Assembly: GCF_004664715.2 (NCBI RefSeq)
Contig: NC_051083.1
Coordinates: 114,586,534 to 114,650,533, forward strand
DNA length: 64,000 nt
Source: Peromyscus leucopus
Lineage: Eukaryota > Chordata > Mammalia > Rodentia > Cricetidae
Reading direction: 5' to 3'
The notes under the pieces were generated by a model, which saw only the letters and a list, made by a program, of their open reading frames with translations, did not search any database and was not told the origin of the DNA. The translations under genes and the position numbers were made by a program. Shown here piece by piece: positions 11,880-24,442 of the stretch. How positions within the stretch are numbered: position 1 is the stretch's first letter; each line of letters begins with the position of its first letter.

Positions 11880-12660
11880 ATTCCCATCTACTGCAAGAGC
11901 TTCTCTGGTGATGGCTGAGTGAGGGAGGCACTGATCTATGGATATATGAGAATACCATTAGGAATCATTTCAAAGCTTTGCTCCTTTAGCAAAAGAGTAG
12001 TAGCATTTGGTTTCCCCTGGGTACCTAGCCTATTTAGTCTCAGGTTTTGGTCACCCAAGCAGTGTTAGGTATAAGCAGCATTCACAGGACCTGAATTATG
12101 TCTGAGCCTGATGGGGTCCCAACACTGAGAGGGGAAGGGGACACAAGCCCCCATCCCTAACCCAGAAGCTATCTTCAATCCATAACCACCAGCAAATGAA
12201 AAGCTAGTTTTCTCTAACAGAGTCTCACTGGGGATATAAGCCACTCTTAAGGCCAGGTCCTATCCCCAGCAGCAGATGGCCAACAAAAAACTAACTCAGT
12301 GGCATTTGGGGAGGTTCTTTGTCTCATAATGCTTTGTTTCCTTTACACATCCTCTATATATATATTATGGTTTCCAGTTTTGTGTTCTAATGTATTTCTA
12401 TATGTGTGTCTCTGTGTCTACATGTGATCATGAGCTTTTTCTTTGGCTCTTTTTCTTTTGTTTGTTTGTTTACCTTATTCTTTGTTTATTTTACTTCATC
12501 TATGTTTTATTATTTTTATAGATACCTGTTTGTATCCTAATGAAGAAAGAAAGGGTGTGGATTGGAGTGGGTGGAGAAGTGGAAAGGGTCTTGGAGGAGC
12601 TGGGGAGGGGAAACCATAATCAGATTATATTAAAATCTATGTTCAATTTAAAAAAGAACT
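11880..12660 (+). mobile_element. L1 3' UTR fragment (long)
   Basis: Collinear with a rodent L1 3' UTR. Blocks are AGCATTTGGTTTCCCCTGGG near 12002, GACACAAGCCCCCATCCC, GAGTCTCACTGGGGATATAA, CCCAGCAGCAGATGGCCAAC and TATTATGGTTTCCAGTTTTG. These are followed by a T-rich part, AAAGGGTGTGGATTGGAG, a G-rich tract and an A-rich end. No ORF2 is attached. Confidence 0.85.
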
Positions 12661-12971
12661 TACAATCATTTCTCCAACAGTAAGCTATACTGCAGATCTA
12701 CCATCAGTCTCACATAAAGAACAAGTTCAGTACATATAAGCCCACTAAAGAACAGGAGAATATCATACTCAATCAAATATTGGACTGGGGGTACAAACAG
12801 TAAGCACTGTTACAGTTCAGTGACGGGGGAAGGCTAAAAAAGAGACACTTTTCTGTGGTGTGTAAGATTTGAGCTAGGTCAAGTGGGTTGGGATTTAGAA
12901 AGCCACTTGATCAATTAATCAAATTAATCAATATTACATACACTAATCCTATCCCACCTCTTGAGGTTTTT

Positions 12972-13027
12972 TTGTGTGTGTATGTGTGTGTGAGAGAGAG
13001 AGAGCCCCCTCTATGTCTCTGTCTCTG

Positions 13028-13058
<31 letters not shown>

Positions 13059-13059
13059 G

Positions 13060-13130
<71 letters not shown>
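12972..13130 (+). repeat. Compound microsatellite (TG)n-(GA)n-(CTCTGT)n-(CT)n-(GT)n
   Basis: Adjoining blocks: TG about 12973-12992, GA to 13003, hexamer CTCTGT about 13010-13065, CT to 13080 and pure GT at 13081-13130. The short ORFs across it on both strands are low-complexity artefacts. Confidence 0.95.
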
Positions 13131-13132
<2 letters not shown>

Positions 13133-13345
13133 GCCAGAGATGGCTCAGCTGTCATTCTTCATGTGCCTTGTGTTGTGAGACAGTTTCTCTCACTGGCCTG
13201 GAGGTCAGCAAATGTGCTGGATGCACCTGCCTCCACCTTCCCAGCAGTGGGATGCTACCACACTGCATTTTGACAAGGCTTCTGGGAAGAGACCTCGGGT
13301 CTTCATGTTTGCACAGCAATTACTTTACCAACTATCTGCCCAGCC
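13131..13345 (-). mobile_element. RSINE/B4-type SINE
   Basis: Reversed B4/RSINE blocks: GAGACAGTTTCTCTCACTGG, CACCTGCCTCCACCTTCCCAG, and TTCATGTTTGCACAGCAATTACTTTACCAACTATCTGCCCAGCCC. The compound microsatellite lies at its tail. Confidence 0.75.
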
Positions 13346-13719
13346 CAAAATGAGTTCTTTCCATGAGGAAGCATTCGGAAAGTCCTGCCCCAAGTACCAC
13401 CCAACGGATAAAGGAGAAAACAAGATGTGCAGTGACCATTCTAACCTAATCAGAAACAGAAAACTTGGTTAGAAATTGATCTGGATATTTAAATAAAGCA
13501 ATAAGTGCTAAAATATGATTGAGGCTTAACCTTTCCGTGAAACATTTGCATATTAGAGCAAGAATGAAATCAAAGTAGAGAGAGAAAAAGAGAGATTATC
13601 AACCAATTGGTGTAATTATGTGGGGAAAGAATCTGATGCTAGGGGAGGTCTCCCAATGCATTTTTTCTGCTTTTTACCCATCTGAAACAAATGTGTTTCT
13701 TCCTCTATTTCATTAGTTA

Positions 13720-13807
13720 GAACAAAAGCACCTCCATTTGAGGGAGGGAAAGTAATTAAACCCAGGTGGTAAAGTCAAAAGCTCGTATAACATCTATCAT
13801 ACTGAAA
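13720..13807 (+). repeat. 88-bp direct repeat, copy A
   Basis: Shares almost all positions with 15114-15201, including the block AAAGTAATTAAACCCAGGTG. It matches no repeat family I recognise. Confidence 0.9.
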
Positions 13808-15113
13808 CTCAGAACTAAGGAAATGCATAGTCACGTGCCTTTTCCTCTTATTTGTAAGAAAATTTTAACCCTCATTTGATACATCATAATTGGTGGATAT
13901 TATTAATTGCAAAGAGTGGAAATGACCAAAGTAGTTTTGTTCTTTCTCATTTTATAAGGCAAACATGTTTACTAGCATATATCAGGCTATTGCACATTGT
14001 TAAAAATATAGAATTCTCATTGGAAATAGGGAGCCATTTTTATTTCTCTAAATGGTTCTCAACCAGGATGGCACAGTACTCAATGAGCATATCAGAATCC
14101 TCAGGAAGTATCTTTCAAGCTATGTCTCCTCAACTTTTATATTTTCCCAAAGTGGCATTTCTCCTCTACATGATTTCAGCATTAGTCTAGACTTAATACT
14201 TGTAAACTACTATGAACCTTCATTTCTAATCTTCCTTTCAATGGCATATTATAATGCTAATAGAAACAATGAAGGAAAGGGGGTGGAGAAAAGGAAGAAG
14301 AAAGCCAAGGGGATCTTTTAAAGCTAAAGGCAATAATGCAACTCCAGGTTTACAGGTGAGTAAGGCCCAAAGTACTGACTGAACACTGTTCATTTGTAGG
14401 GATTGTCTCTCTCTTCTCTATTCTCTCATAAGTGTGTTGTTTGCTATAGTCTGCACTTTTCCTAGAAACACTGTTTCATTTCTAATTGAGGAACACATGA
14501 CTTGGTGATTTGGGTACCCTTGGGAGCATGAAGTATAAAAGAATTAGAAAGTTTCTGTGAAACAACTGAATCCTTGTTTTTAAAGTGTGAGTGCAGAGAG
14601 GGCAAAGGTCAACAACCCAGCATCACAAGACTGGAAGAATAGACAGTAAAAATTGTGTGTGTGTGTCTGTGCTGGGGTGGGGGTAATTCATAAAAATGCT
14701 ATGAGACAGAAGCAAATAAATGCAGAAACTACTTTCAAATAAGGGAATGAGATACAGAAAAAGGAAAGCAGAGAAATGATAGTTTCTTGACACAGATGTT
14801 GAAGGACTCCCACTTCCTGAATTCAAATATTACCACAAAGGTTAATAATCAAGACGGGATGATACTCGCATGAGGGAAGTCATAAATCAGCACTAGAAAT
14901 AAAGTTTTAGTGGACCTTGACAAATCTGACAGTCAAGATACTCCAAAGATTTCTCCCCACAGACACACCAAGGTGAATAGCTATCCAAGTGCCTAACTAG
15001 CAGCACCAGAAATAAGGGAATTAGGTAAGATAGCATTATGAGTAAATGCTTTGGAAAAGGCAAGAAGGAAGTTCTGAGTCCTGTTCTTCTCTCTCCTTCT
15101 GACAAGCAATGCA
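13808..15113. other. Unassigned spacer between direct repeats
   Basis: AT-rich, with a short (GT)n near 14655. No gene or family repeat was recognised. Confidence 0.4.
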
Positions 15114-15201
15114 GAACAAAGGCACCTCCATTTGAGAAAGGGAAAGTAATTAAACCCAGGTGGTAAACTCAAAAGCTCATATAACATCTATCATAGTGAA
15201 C
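15114..15201 (+). repeat. 88-bp direct repeat, copy B
   Basis: Partner of 13720-13807 in the same orientation, with only scattered substitutions. Confidence 0.9.
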
Positions 15202-16084
15202 CGCAGTGCTATGCAATGCTCACTGTCCCAGGCCAATATTTGTGTGAACAATGCTGCTCCAACTGCACTAGGTCAGGTGGTAATGAGATCAATGACTATG
15301 GCTCCTTCAATCTCCTGCTGTAGATCTGGGAATAATACTTTCCCCACTGAAGAGCCAGAGCATGAAACCTAGTACAGAGCTATCTTGGAGACAAGTCTAA
15401 GGCTTGCTGTGGTGAGCCTGTAGAAGGAGAAAGCGCTCTACATAGGCCAGAGTTCACAGATTGAGCTCCAGCACCGAAAGATCTGCTCACCTGGGGTAAG
15501 CCACAGTTTCAACTGTATTATTTCCCATTTGAAAGTGAGCCTGGGAAACACACATCCTACTCCTGAGACTATGCAAAACAGTTTTGCTGTAAAACTTAGG
15601 TCAACCAAGCTTACTAGCCTTACTAAGGAACTCTCTCTATAACCAATCCTCCAACCTCAGACAACATAGCTGCTACCATCCAGTGCTCAGAGATAGGGAT
15701 TGGAAGGAAAGGCCCTGACACCAAGTAGAGACCTTAACCTAATGGGACAGACTATTCTATTTCAGCTTGGATCACAACTACCTGTGATATAGGGGTCAGA
15801 GCGCCACTAAGACTGGGAGTACTTGTAGCTCTTAGATTATGTTGTGATAGGTTCAGGTGGCCGAGGTTCCACCCCCACATGGGCTGAACAGCATGCACTA
15901 GGCTTCACTTGTTAGGTTAGGACTTTGCTCTGGAAATGGGTAATGGACTGCTGAAATGTAACAGTTGGCAGAGCCCAAATAACGCCATTTCCACTCCAGA
16001 ATAGTTTATGATCAAACTACAAAGCAAAACTTTCTAATGGACATTTTTGTAATAATGGACCCATTTTTAACAAGCATACAATCT
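15202..16084. other. Unassigned, possibly old L1 5' part
   Basis: Higher GC than its surroundings and directly upstream of an L1 ORF2 relic in the same direction, so it could be decayed 5' L1 sequence. This is inference only. Confidence 0.3.
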
Positions 16085-16574
16085 AATCCACACTACTAGA
16101 GTAACTCACACAAACACTTAGGCAGAGCAAGAGAGCAAAACAGAAAGAAAAGAACTACAGTAAAGCTAGTAAACAAGTTTCATAATGAACGCAGTAAGAC
16201 CTTACTGGTCAAAAATTACCTTGAATACAAACGGATTAAATACTCCAATTAAAAGACATGAAATGACTGGATGGATAAAAAAATAAAAACCCAATATACA
16301 GCATATAAAAGCATCCAAATACATAAAGCAAATATTAATAATCTAAAGAAACTGACAGACTTGACCATAATAATAACTGGGGACTTTACCATTCCATGTT
16401 CAGCAATGAACAGATCAGCAGACAGAAAAATCAACAAAAAAAAAAAAATCAGAGTTAAATTACACCCCATCCAACAGCTGAAGAACACATTTGGAATATG
16501 TTCTATTCCATATGGAATATTAGCCAGAAGAGATAATATGATAGGACACAAAATAATTCTCAACAATTTTTTAA

Positions 16575-16619
16575 ACACTGAGGCATGTGCCAGTTCCTAC
16601 ATTCAATCCCCAGCACTGT

Positions 16620-16674
<55 letters not shown>
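16575..16674 (+). mobile_element. ID-like fragment with (TG)n tail
   Basis: TTCAATCCCCAGCACTG resembles the ID 3' end and runs into a long (TG)n at about 16617-16674. Confidence 0.45.
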
Positions 16675-16675
<1 letters not shown>

Positions 16676-16896
16676 GTTACAGGAAACTATACAAATACAT
16701 GTAAATTGGACAACTTATTTTAAAGTATATTTTAAAGTTATGTCTATAGCTGTACAGCTTTTTATTGTTTGAGAATTTCATACATGAATATCAAATCAAC
16801 TTACTTTTGACCAACCAATGGATCAGGAAGGAAATCAACAATGAAGTTTAAAAGTTTCTTTAAGTAAATAAAAATGGAGATAAGATATACCAACAC

Positions 16897-16971
16897 GAGT
16901 TCCAGGAAAGGCGCAAAGCTACACAGAGAAACCCTGTCTCGAAAAACAAAAAAAAAAAAAACAAAAAAAAA
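16897..16971 (+). mobile_element. 5'-truncated B1 with TSD
   Basis: GAGTTCCAGGAAAGGCGCAA to the CTGTCTCG box and poly(A). The 15-bp perfect TSD AAGATATACCAACAC lies at 16882-16896 and 16972-16986. Recent insertion into the L1. Confidence 0.95.
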
Positions 16972-17759
16972 AAGATATACCAACACATGTGGAGCATAGT
17001 AAAGCAGTAATAAAGAAGAAATTTGTATGAATCAATGCCCATATCAAAGGAGTAAAAGATCTCAGATAAACTATCACAAGAAATATCAAAACAAAAATAA
17101 ATTAAACCCAAAGTCAGTAGAAGGAAAAAAATAGTAATGATCAAGGAAGATACAAATCAAAAATAGAGGCTAAAAGAATAATGTATAAGATCAAAGAAAC
17201 AGAGCCAGTTCTTTAAAAAGAAACAGACAAACTTTTAGCTAGTCAAACTAGAAAAAATAGATTTAAAGAAAACATTACAACTGACATAAGAGAAATGCAA
17301 AATAATCATTAGAGATTACTGTGGTCAACTATGTGTCCACAAATTTAATAATCTAGGATAAATGAAAAAAATTCCTAGACATACATACCTTAGCAAGGCT
17401 GCATTGTGAAGAAACAGAAAACCCAAATAGACTAGTCCCAAGTAATATGGTTGAGTTAGTAATGAAAACTCACAATCAAAAGAAGGCCCAGGACCAGGTA
17501 ACTTCATTGCTGAATTCTGCCAAATATTAAATAAAAGATACCTGTTCTCCTTAATTTGTTCCAAAAAAAAAAAGAGGAATGAATTCATTCAAACACATTC
17601 TAGAAGGCTAACATCCCAATATCAAAACCAGAACTCAGCATAGAATTGGCTCTTTAAAAAGATAAACAAAATAGATAAACTTCTTGCTAAACAACTAAGG
17701 CCAGGGCCACATATCTGTGGTTTTAATTCATTCAGGATAACTAAGATAGGCAATTGTAT

Positions 17760-18195
17760 TGACACACAGTAGGACAGTAGCAGGGAGATAGAGAGGGCTG
17801 GGAAGTAATGGATAAAGGGGATCAATGTTTCCTTCTTTGGGCAATAATGAAAATGTTAAAAAAAAAAATAGGAATTTGGGGCTCAGTGAAATGGTTCAGT
17901 AAGGTAAAGGAGCATTCTGCCAAGCCTGACAACTTTTTACTTCCCAGCAGTCTACATGGTGGAAGGAGAGAACTCTTGAAAAGTTGTCCTCTGACCTCCA
18001 TCCATGCTCCATGGCATGTTCATACATGTATGTGCATACACACTCCAGACAACACATACACAAATAAATATATAAAAAACTGTAGTGATAGTTGGACAAC
18101 TATTAACACACTAAAAATCACTGATTGAATTATACAATTAAAAGGGTTAACTTGTAGTATGTAAAGAATACCTCAACAAAGCTTTTAACAAAACA
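17760..18195 (+). mobile_element. Old L1 (L1M-type) 3' end
   Basis: GGGGATCAATGTTTCCTTCTT and ATAATGAAAATGTTAAAAAA, then after a B3 interruption TAGTGATAGTTGGACAAC, ATTGAATTATACAATTAAAA and ATACCTCAACAAAGC. This is the classic ancient L1 3' UTR order. Confidence 0.7.
17876..18079 (+). mobile_element. B3 SINE inside L1 3' end
   Basis: GGCTCAGTGAAATGGTTCAG, CTGCCAAGCCTGACAAC, ACATGGTGGAAGGAGAGAAC, GTTGTCCTCTGACCTCC and an A-rich tail. It splits the L1M 3' UTR. Confidence 0.85.
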
Positions 18196-18248
18196 GATCA
18201 GTAACTTGGGGAGCACATACATAATTCTTTCCCAACATTTGTTGGAAG

Positions 18249-18613
18249 TCTTAGTTTCTTTACCTACTGCTGCAAAGGCAACTTAAGGGGTAAAGGGCTT
18301 CTTCTAGCTCACAGTTCCAGAATAGTGTCCATCACTTCAGGGAAGTCAAGGCACGAGGAACTTCCACAGTAAAGAGTAGAATGCAACAAATGCATGCTAC
18401 TGCTTAATTCCATTACTCTACTTAGGGAGCTCAGGATCCTAGTCAGGCAAGGGTAACACCCACAGTGGGCTGGCAGGTCTTCCCAAATTAATGAAGACAG
18501 TCTTTGCAATTCAATAAAGACAATCAAGGTTATTCCCCTACAGACATGCCTAAAGGCCAACTTCCAAGTGACTCTATTGTCCATCAAGTTGACAATGAAC
18601 ACTACCCATCACA
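18249..18613 (-). mobile_element. MT-like MaLR solo LTR
   Basis: Plus-strand landmarks are the reverse of the MT/ORR1-class LTR: TTACCTACTGCTGCAAAGGC, CAGTGGGCTGGCAGGTCTTCC, TCAAGTTGACAATGAACACT and a CATCACA end. Same family as 52644-52989. Confidence 0.75.
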
Positions 18614-20386
18614 AGGGGCTACCATATGGAATCACAGCAGGGTTGTTTGGTGTAGTCCCAAGGAATGAACCAAAGCAGGGCTACACTACACTGCACAGCA
18701 GAGTAACCAGTTGTATTCTGTGTGGCTTTGCAACTATGCCTAAGAAAAACAATCATAATAAATGCAAACTAATACCCAAAAATCAAATTTCTCACCTTAA
18801 GAGTGGGGAGAACACAATTATTAATAGTTACAGACGTAAACAGTATTAATCAATTAAGGATGAAGTAGATGAGTACATGTAACATATTGTGCATATATAT
18901 TGCAGATGAGGGAGACAAGATTTGATAAAATGTAAAGGTTTCTTAAAACCCTACAAATTTCATTAGAATTCCCACATTACAAAGTCCGTCAAAACTTGCA
19001 TCTATAAGGTTTTCCCCATGTAACAATTTCAACATTAACCAAGAGTCAATGAGCACTTGCATATTTTTTATAGCAGTCATAAGTCTCACTAATGATTTCT
19101 TATAAAATAATAAAACTTGATCTTGTAGTTTAGGACATCTCCAATCTACACACGTCTCTGGATCAGTCATTTCTTAAAGAACCTATATATTCAATTAGAC
19201 TTATTTTTTAGTCTTAGCTTTAAGGGTAACATGAATTTCAACAAGAAAAACATCCTACCCTGTACTTAACACTAATAACAGTTAATGAATGAAAAGCACT
19301 CTGGATTGTGTCCTTTTTTTATACCATCTTCTGGCCTTTCCCCAGATATGGAATGTGCAGGCTGTTGATTTTTATAAGTTACTTCTAAAGCTCTAGAATG
19401 AACCATTTGTCTGAACATTTCAAATCTTTTGGCATAAATCCATAAATGCCATAAGAAACTGGCATTTGGTCCTCCTGCAATGCTTTTATTCTCTGTTGAG
19501 AACTTTAACTTGGGATCTAACTTTAATTATGATCTAGACTTAAAACCTCATGGGGCAGCAGTCTCTACTCCACTTTACTCTTTAAAAGTCCTTGGAATTG
19601 TTCTCTATTAAGAAAATTCAAATCCAGATACTATGAGAAATTTGCTTATGTATTTATCATGTTTTACAATACCAATGGAAGCCTACTAATAGCACCTAGG
19701 GGACTAGAAATGACAAACCAACTTCAATTATTTCTATCACTAGATTAGTCCAGAAGAGTCAACATATATAACAGACTGTAGTGCTGACTTATGCTGGCTG
19801 ACAACTTAGGCATGCACAAAAATTCTGTATCAAAATTTTGAAATGGAGAACATCTATAGTGAAATTGTACTCACTGTCAACCCTGAAGTTCATGCCTTGG
19901 AACCATGTCCTAATGTTCTGACATAGCCTCTCTCTTACTTCCAGTAATAAATCCCCATGGAGAAGGTCCAAGAAGGGCATTGCCTTAGATCATATTTCAT
20001 GCTAGAGTAAGGATCTTCTCTAAAGCTTATCTCTACAAGAGGCCAGCCAAAAAAAAATGTTCTACAGAGTTTGTTGTTGGGTTAGTATTCTTTTCATTTT
20101 AAATAGATGTACTTTTTCAGATTTTAGTTGATAAAATTAACGATATACATTTTAATGTTCAACACATGTATATATTGTATATTGTTTGGATCAGAATAGA
20201 CATATTTTGCCCCGTAAACATTTATTATTTCTCTATGTAAAAAAAGTTCCAAATCTTCTCTTGTATCTAATTTGAAGCATACAGAACATGACTTATATAC
20301 TCTCACCCTACTGTGCAACAGTACTACAGAAAGCATCTCCTGCATAGGAGTGTCAATTCCGGTATAGTTAGTGATTTGTCAGGCTG
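18614..20386. other. No recognised feature (1.8 kb)
   Basis: AT-rich and free of recognised repeats. No exon-like signal. Confidence 0.4.
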
Positions 20387-20465
20387 CTCTTCAAGTGCTG
20401 GGATAGAATCCAGGGCTACACACATGCTAGTCAGGCATTCTACCATTGAGCTACACTATCAGCCC
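20387..20465 (-). mobile_element. ID SINE
   Basis: CAAGTGCTGGGATAGAATCC, CACACATGCTAGTCAGGCAT and TCTACCATTGAGCTACACTA are the reversed ID body. Confidence 0.85.
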
Positions 20466-23081
20466 CTAGATATAAATGCTTGACAAAAAAAGTATGTCTT
20501 TCTCATTTCAGTTCCAGATCATTTGTTTCCTTCTTGTTAAAAGCCTCAAAGTGCCAGTAGGTAGGGCACTCGGGGAACACTACTTGAGAGAGGGAGAGAT
20601 ATTACTAGAATCTCAGGCTTATTTTACCAATGATCATATTTCTGCCCAAGCTTATCCCTTTCTCTGCCAGATTGTGCTCTTTATTGCTCACATCATTCAA
20701 AATAGCCGTGAGCACCAATATTCATGAATTACTTAAGTTCTTTACTGTATTTACTTTGTGTCCCACCTTCGTAAACCACTCTCCCTACATATCTTAAGCA
20801 TTCCAATTGCTTTTTTTTTCCATTTCAAGAATTACAATTGTAGCAAAAGCAAAGTTCAGTATGGTCTTACTATGATTTAAAATGGGATTCTCATTACTTA
20901 GCCCTAAGAAGTTGTCTATCCATGGCTATGGCCATGTCAGTTATTCAAATCCATATTGGCTTTTAAAATGCTATATCATATTATATACCTCTAATGTACT
21001 ACATCCGGTCACCCACAGACTTACTAATGCATCTTTCAATGACGTGTTTGAAATCAATTCATTCAATATTTAATAATCAAGATAAAATGTAACATTTACA
21101 AGCCAAAAAAAAAAACTTTTCCAGAAACTTACTTCTCTGAATATTATTAACTTTATTAAATATGCATTGTCACAATGACTTTATCTTCTTCTCATTCTTT
21201 ATCACAAATTGAGGTGAATTCAGATTGTACAACTTCCACTGCATAAGCTGGGCAAATTTCTATGACTCAGTCAAGTATATGAAGGGTGACGTTCTTTCAG
21301 CTCCTCTACCACCTCCAAATACAAAGATGACAGGGTTTGAGAAAATGCCAACCATGTTTGGTGGGAAGAGATGGCAGTCTAGGGCAGAGGATCAGAGTGG
21401 CAACAAGGAGGGTATATAAAGAATCTAAAGGAAATAGACCTCTCAGAGGCACTGACTGAACACATCCCAACTCTGCTTCAGGGATAGCTAAATAGAATGC
21501 CTTCTTTACATTTCTCACTTTCACCAATCTGGGCTTTTTGCAAGGGAACACCTCCTCCTTCTCTTCCCCCAATCCCCTCTCTCTCTCCTTTCTCCTTTTC
21601 TTCCTCTGCAATGCATTCACACACGGGAGCACAATCATTCACATTTAAACATGAGTGAGACATCTACAAAAGTACAGATTTGGGAATTGAAAGCCAGAGG
21701 TGTAAACAAGTTAGGGTTATAGCAACCTTGAATGAGAAGAACAACTATTATTTGTTGGGAATGTTGAGAAGTAAACAAAAATGACTTGTGAAAGAATCCT
21801 AGCAATGCCCTATAGTATACCTTAAAGACACATTGCTTGTCTACTCTGGTTCAATCTTGAAGCTGCTCGATCAGACAGAACCTATTTTTAAATAAAATAA
21901 CAAATGTTCCTTAATGCAGTCTCTTTTTTTTAAGTCACTGAAAATTAGGGTTGTCGTGTGGAGGAAGGGAGAGAGAAGGGGTTAAAATTTTCCTTTAGAT
22001 TTAAATGTTATGACTTTACATATTTCTCAAAACTGTAGCTGAGCTACTATCATTTTAGTCCTTAAAACAAAAGAACTTATTTACTGAGTGTTGCAGGGAG
22101 GTCTTGGGTGATGCTTTAAACCTTTGAGATGAACTAGTTTGAACTCCCCTAGGCAACCCAGGAAGGACAGATACAACAATGAATTCTGGGAATGAATTTA
22201 AATGTTGCAAAAAAGGAGAAGGGGTCTTCTGCCCATTGAAAACTGAAAGCCCACAAAGAAAGAGGGACAGAATGGGAATTCCAGAATGTGCAAATTTTTT
22301 TGTAATTAAAAAGAATACAAAGAACTAGGATCTGGTAATAGAGGGCAGGTCGAGCAGGCATAATTATCACCATATAGTTTATTTAGTAGACAGCAATACT
22401 CAAGAATATTATCCGTGTGTTCTTTGTAATACTAAGGATTTTGAAGCTGGGCTCTTTTTAAAGCCACCAAAACAACTAATATGCATGAACTCACATAATA
22501 ATAAAAACAGAGAGAGAGCATGTCTGCATAAAGATCACAGTGTGTTTCTCATTCTAAGTCTTCCAAACTTATAATGCTATTTTAAGTAGTGAAATTATCT
22601 GGAAAGGGCATATATGTTCGAGGAAGTTTTGTCAGAGGAAGAAATGGAAGTAGTGAGTCATGAGCATCTGAAGGGTGGAATAATCTAGCAGAGAATAGTG
22701 GAAGGGTCTATGAGAGCTAAAATACATACAAGTATCCATGATCAGAGCTAGGAGCTCTTCTTCTGATTAACTATACTTTAGCTTAGAAATCAAGGCTTAC
22801 AGCCAGATCTCAACAGCACCCAGTATGATGAGAAAAACAGTACTGATGAGAAATGCTGAGTGTAGCTCTCATTTAAATTTAATTGAGATCATAATTTGTT
22901 AAATCAATTCTGAGAATAACTCATTTTAGGCCATGTTTAAAATTTAAATCATCCATCAAGAGAAATGCAATTCCCTATACATCAAAGGAACCAATGTCCC
23001 TGTTTGATTTCCCATTGGTACAATCATCAATGGGGCCACCACCAAAGATTCTCCAGTTTTACTACCAATACCATATTCAAT
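20466..23081. other. No recognised feature (2.6 kb)
   Basis: Mostly unique-looking sequence. A purine/pyrimidine-skewed segment lies at 21545-21610. No coding exon recognised. Confidence 0.4.
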
Positions 23082-23262
23082 AGCCACATGTGACTATTTA
23101 AATTTCAAATGAATTAAAGTCCAATAAAATAATGCATTGAGTTGAAACAGCCATCTTTTCTATTTCACCAACCACATGTCACTTAGTGGCTACTGTGTTA
23201 GAAAGGGATAGGTCATAATATTTTATCATCATAGACAGTTTTCTCAGATAGTACTGAGTTAG
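23082..23262. mobile_element. MER5-like hAT-Charlie element
   Basis: AATAGCCACATGTGACTATTT and, downstream, CTTAGTGGCTACTGTGTTAGA are the paired MER5 blocks. Ancient and non-coding. Confidence 0.65.
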
Positions 23263-23394
23263 TTATCAGAAGACTAAAGCTTGCAATAATAAACCAAAAA
23301 TCAAACCATTTAAATTACAAGTTTAAACAGTGTGATTAGTATTCATATTCATAGAGAATACAGAACTGCACTTAACACTTTATGTTTTACTTTG

Positions 23395-23565
23395 GAGAGT
23401 GGTTATTAAAAATCAGTTGTGCAAAAGAACCATTTGAGGGGTTTTATTAAATGGCTATTACTAGAAGAATGTAGGTCTGGATCCAGGAATGTGCATTTAA
23501 AATATGTTCGAGATAATGATGTCACAGGTAGTTCCTAAACTGCATTTTGAGAAATGTAATAATGC
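23395..23565 (+). mobile_element. hAT-Charlie-type MER relic
   Basis: AGAACCATTTGAGGGGTTTT, GTAGGTCTGGATCCAGGAATGTGCATTT and CTAAACTGCATTTTGAGAAA follow the order of a common mammalian Charlie MITE. Family not assigned. Confidence 0.45.
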
Positions 23566-23591
23566 ATCAAAATATTCCAACTGACTCTGTC

Positions 23592-24240
23592 AAATGATGA
23601 ATGAATAAATAAAATGTGGTACACACATATAATGGAATACTATTCAGCCACAAACAAGAATAAAATGCTGTCACTTCCAATAATATTTTGTTAAGCATAA
23701 AAATCAAGACAAAGAAAGGTAAGTACTACATAATCTCACTCGTATATAAACTAGTTGATGGAAATGAAGTTTAGAATGGAATGTTGGTTATCAAAGGCTT
23801 CTAGGAAGAGCAGACAGAGGAAAGGACAGGGAGGGTAGAAGTTGATCAGGGAGTGCTAAGTGATAAGCAGGGATAAATACTCTCAGTGTGCTGTCGCATA
23901 ATAAAGAGGCCAAAGGTAACAACTGTGTTGTATATATAAAATGTCTGGGAAAAAACGGAAGAAGTTTTCATCACACAGAAATGATAAATGAGTCAGGCAT
24001 GGTGGCTAAACATGTAATCCTGTCACCTGGGAGGCTGACACAGGAAAATAATGAGTTACTAGTCACTCTAGACTACACAGCAAATTACAGATCAACCTGG
24101 GCTATACGGCAACCCACTCTTGCCTCTGCCCAAAAGGGAAGATAAATGTTTGTGGAGATAGGTATATTTAACATAATTTGAACATTACACAATGTATGGA
24201 TATATTAACACTACTTATATAGTACCTCATTAGTAGGTAA
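23592..24240 (+). mobile_element. L1MA-like ORF2 end and 3' UTR
   Basis: AAATGTGGTACACACATATA, TGGAATACTATTCAGCCACA and CATAATCTCACTCGTATATA are ORF2 C-terminal and 3' region. After the SINE at 23990-24143 the tail continues as TTGAACATTACACAATGTATG. Old. Confidence 0.75.
23990..24143 (+). mobile_element. Old B1-family SINE
   Basis: GGCATGGTGGCTAAACATGT, CACCTGGGAGGCTGACACAGG and CAACCTGGGCTATACGGCAA give a degraded B1/proto-B1 body inside the L1MA tail. Confidence 0.65.
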
Positions 24241-24374
24241 CTTTTTTTGGCTTGTATATACTGATTTTAAAAAAATGTAATTTAAATATTTAAAGTTTTT
24301 GCCTAACATAATAATATGGGGAAAATTCCAATTATCATTATATAATGTGTACATATTTATCACTTCCTATAAAT

Positions 24375-24442
24375 ACATATATATATATATCAACTTATTT
24401 TGAGTGTTAAATATACATACACACACATATAGTACTGTGTAT
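24375..24442 (+). repeat. (TA)n and (CA)n short tracts
   Basis: A short TA run at about 24378-24391 and CA/TA dinucleotides at 24412-24435. Confidence 0.8.

Larger units (their letters stand above)
16085..17700 (+). mobile_element. Ancient L1 ORF2 relic
   Basis: Collinear with mammalian L1 ORF2: AAACGGATTAAATACTCCAA near 16230, GGGGACTTTACCATTCCATG near 16380, CACCCCATCCAACAGCTGAA near 16463, the 'acattacaactgacat' block near 17270 and a 'ccaggaccaggtaacttcattgctgaattctgcc' block near 17488. Many stops and indels. A stretch at about 17643-17700 repeats an earlier ORF2 position (compare about 17205-17250), so two fragments are joined. Confidence 0.8.
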
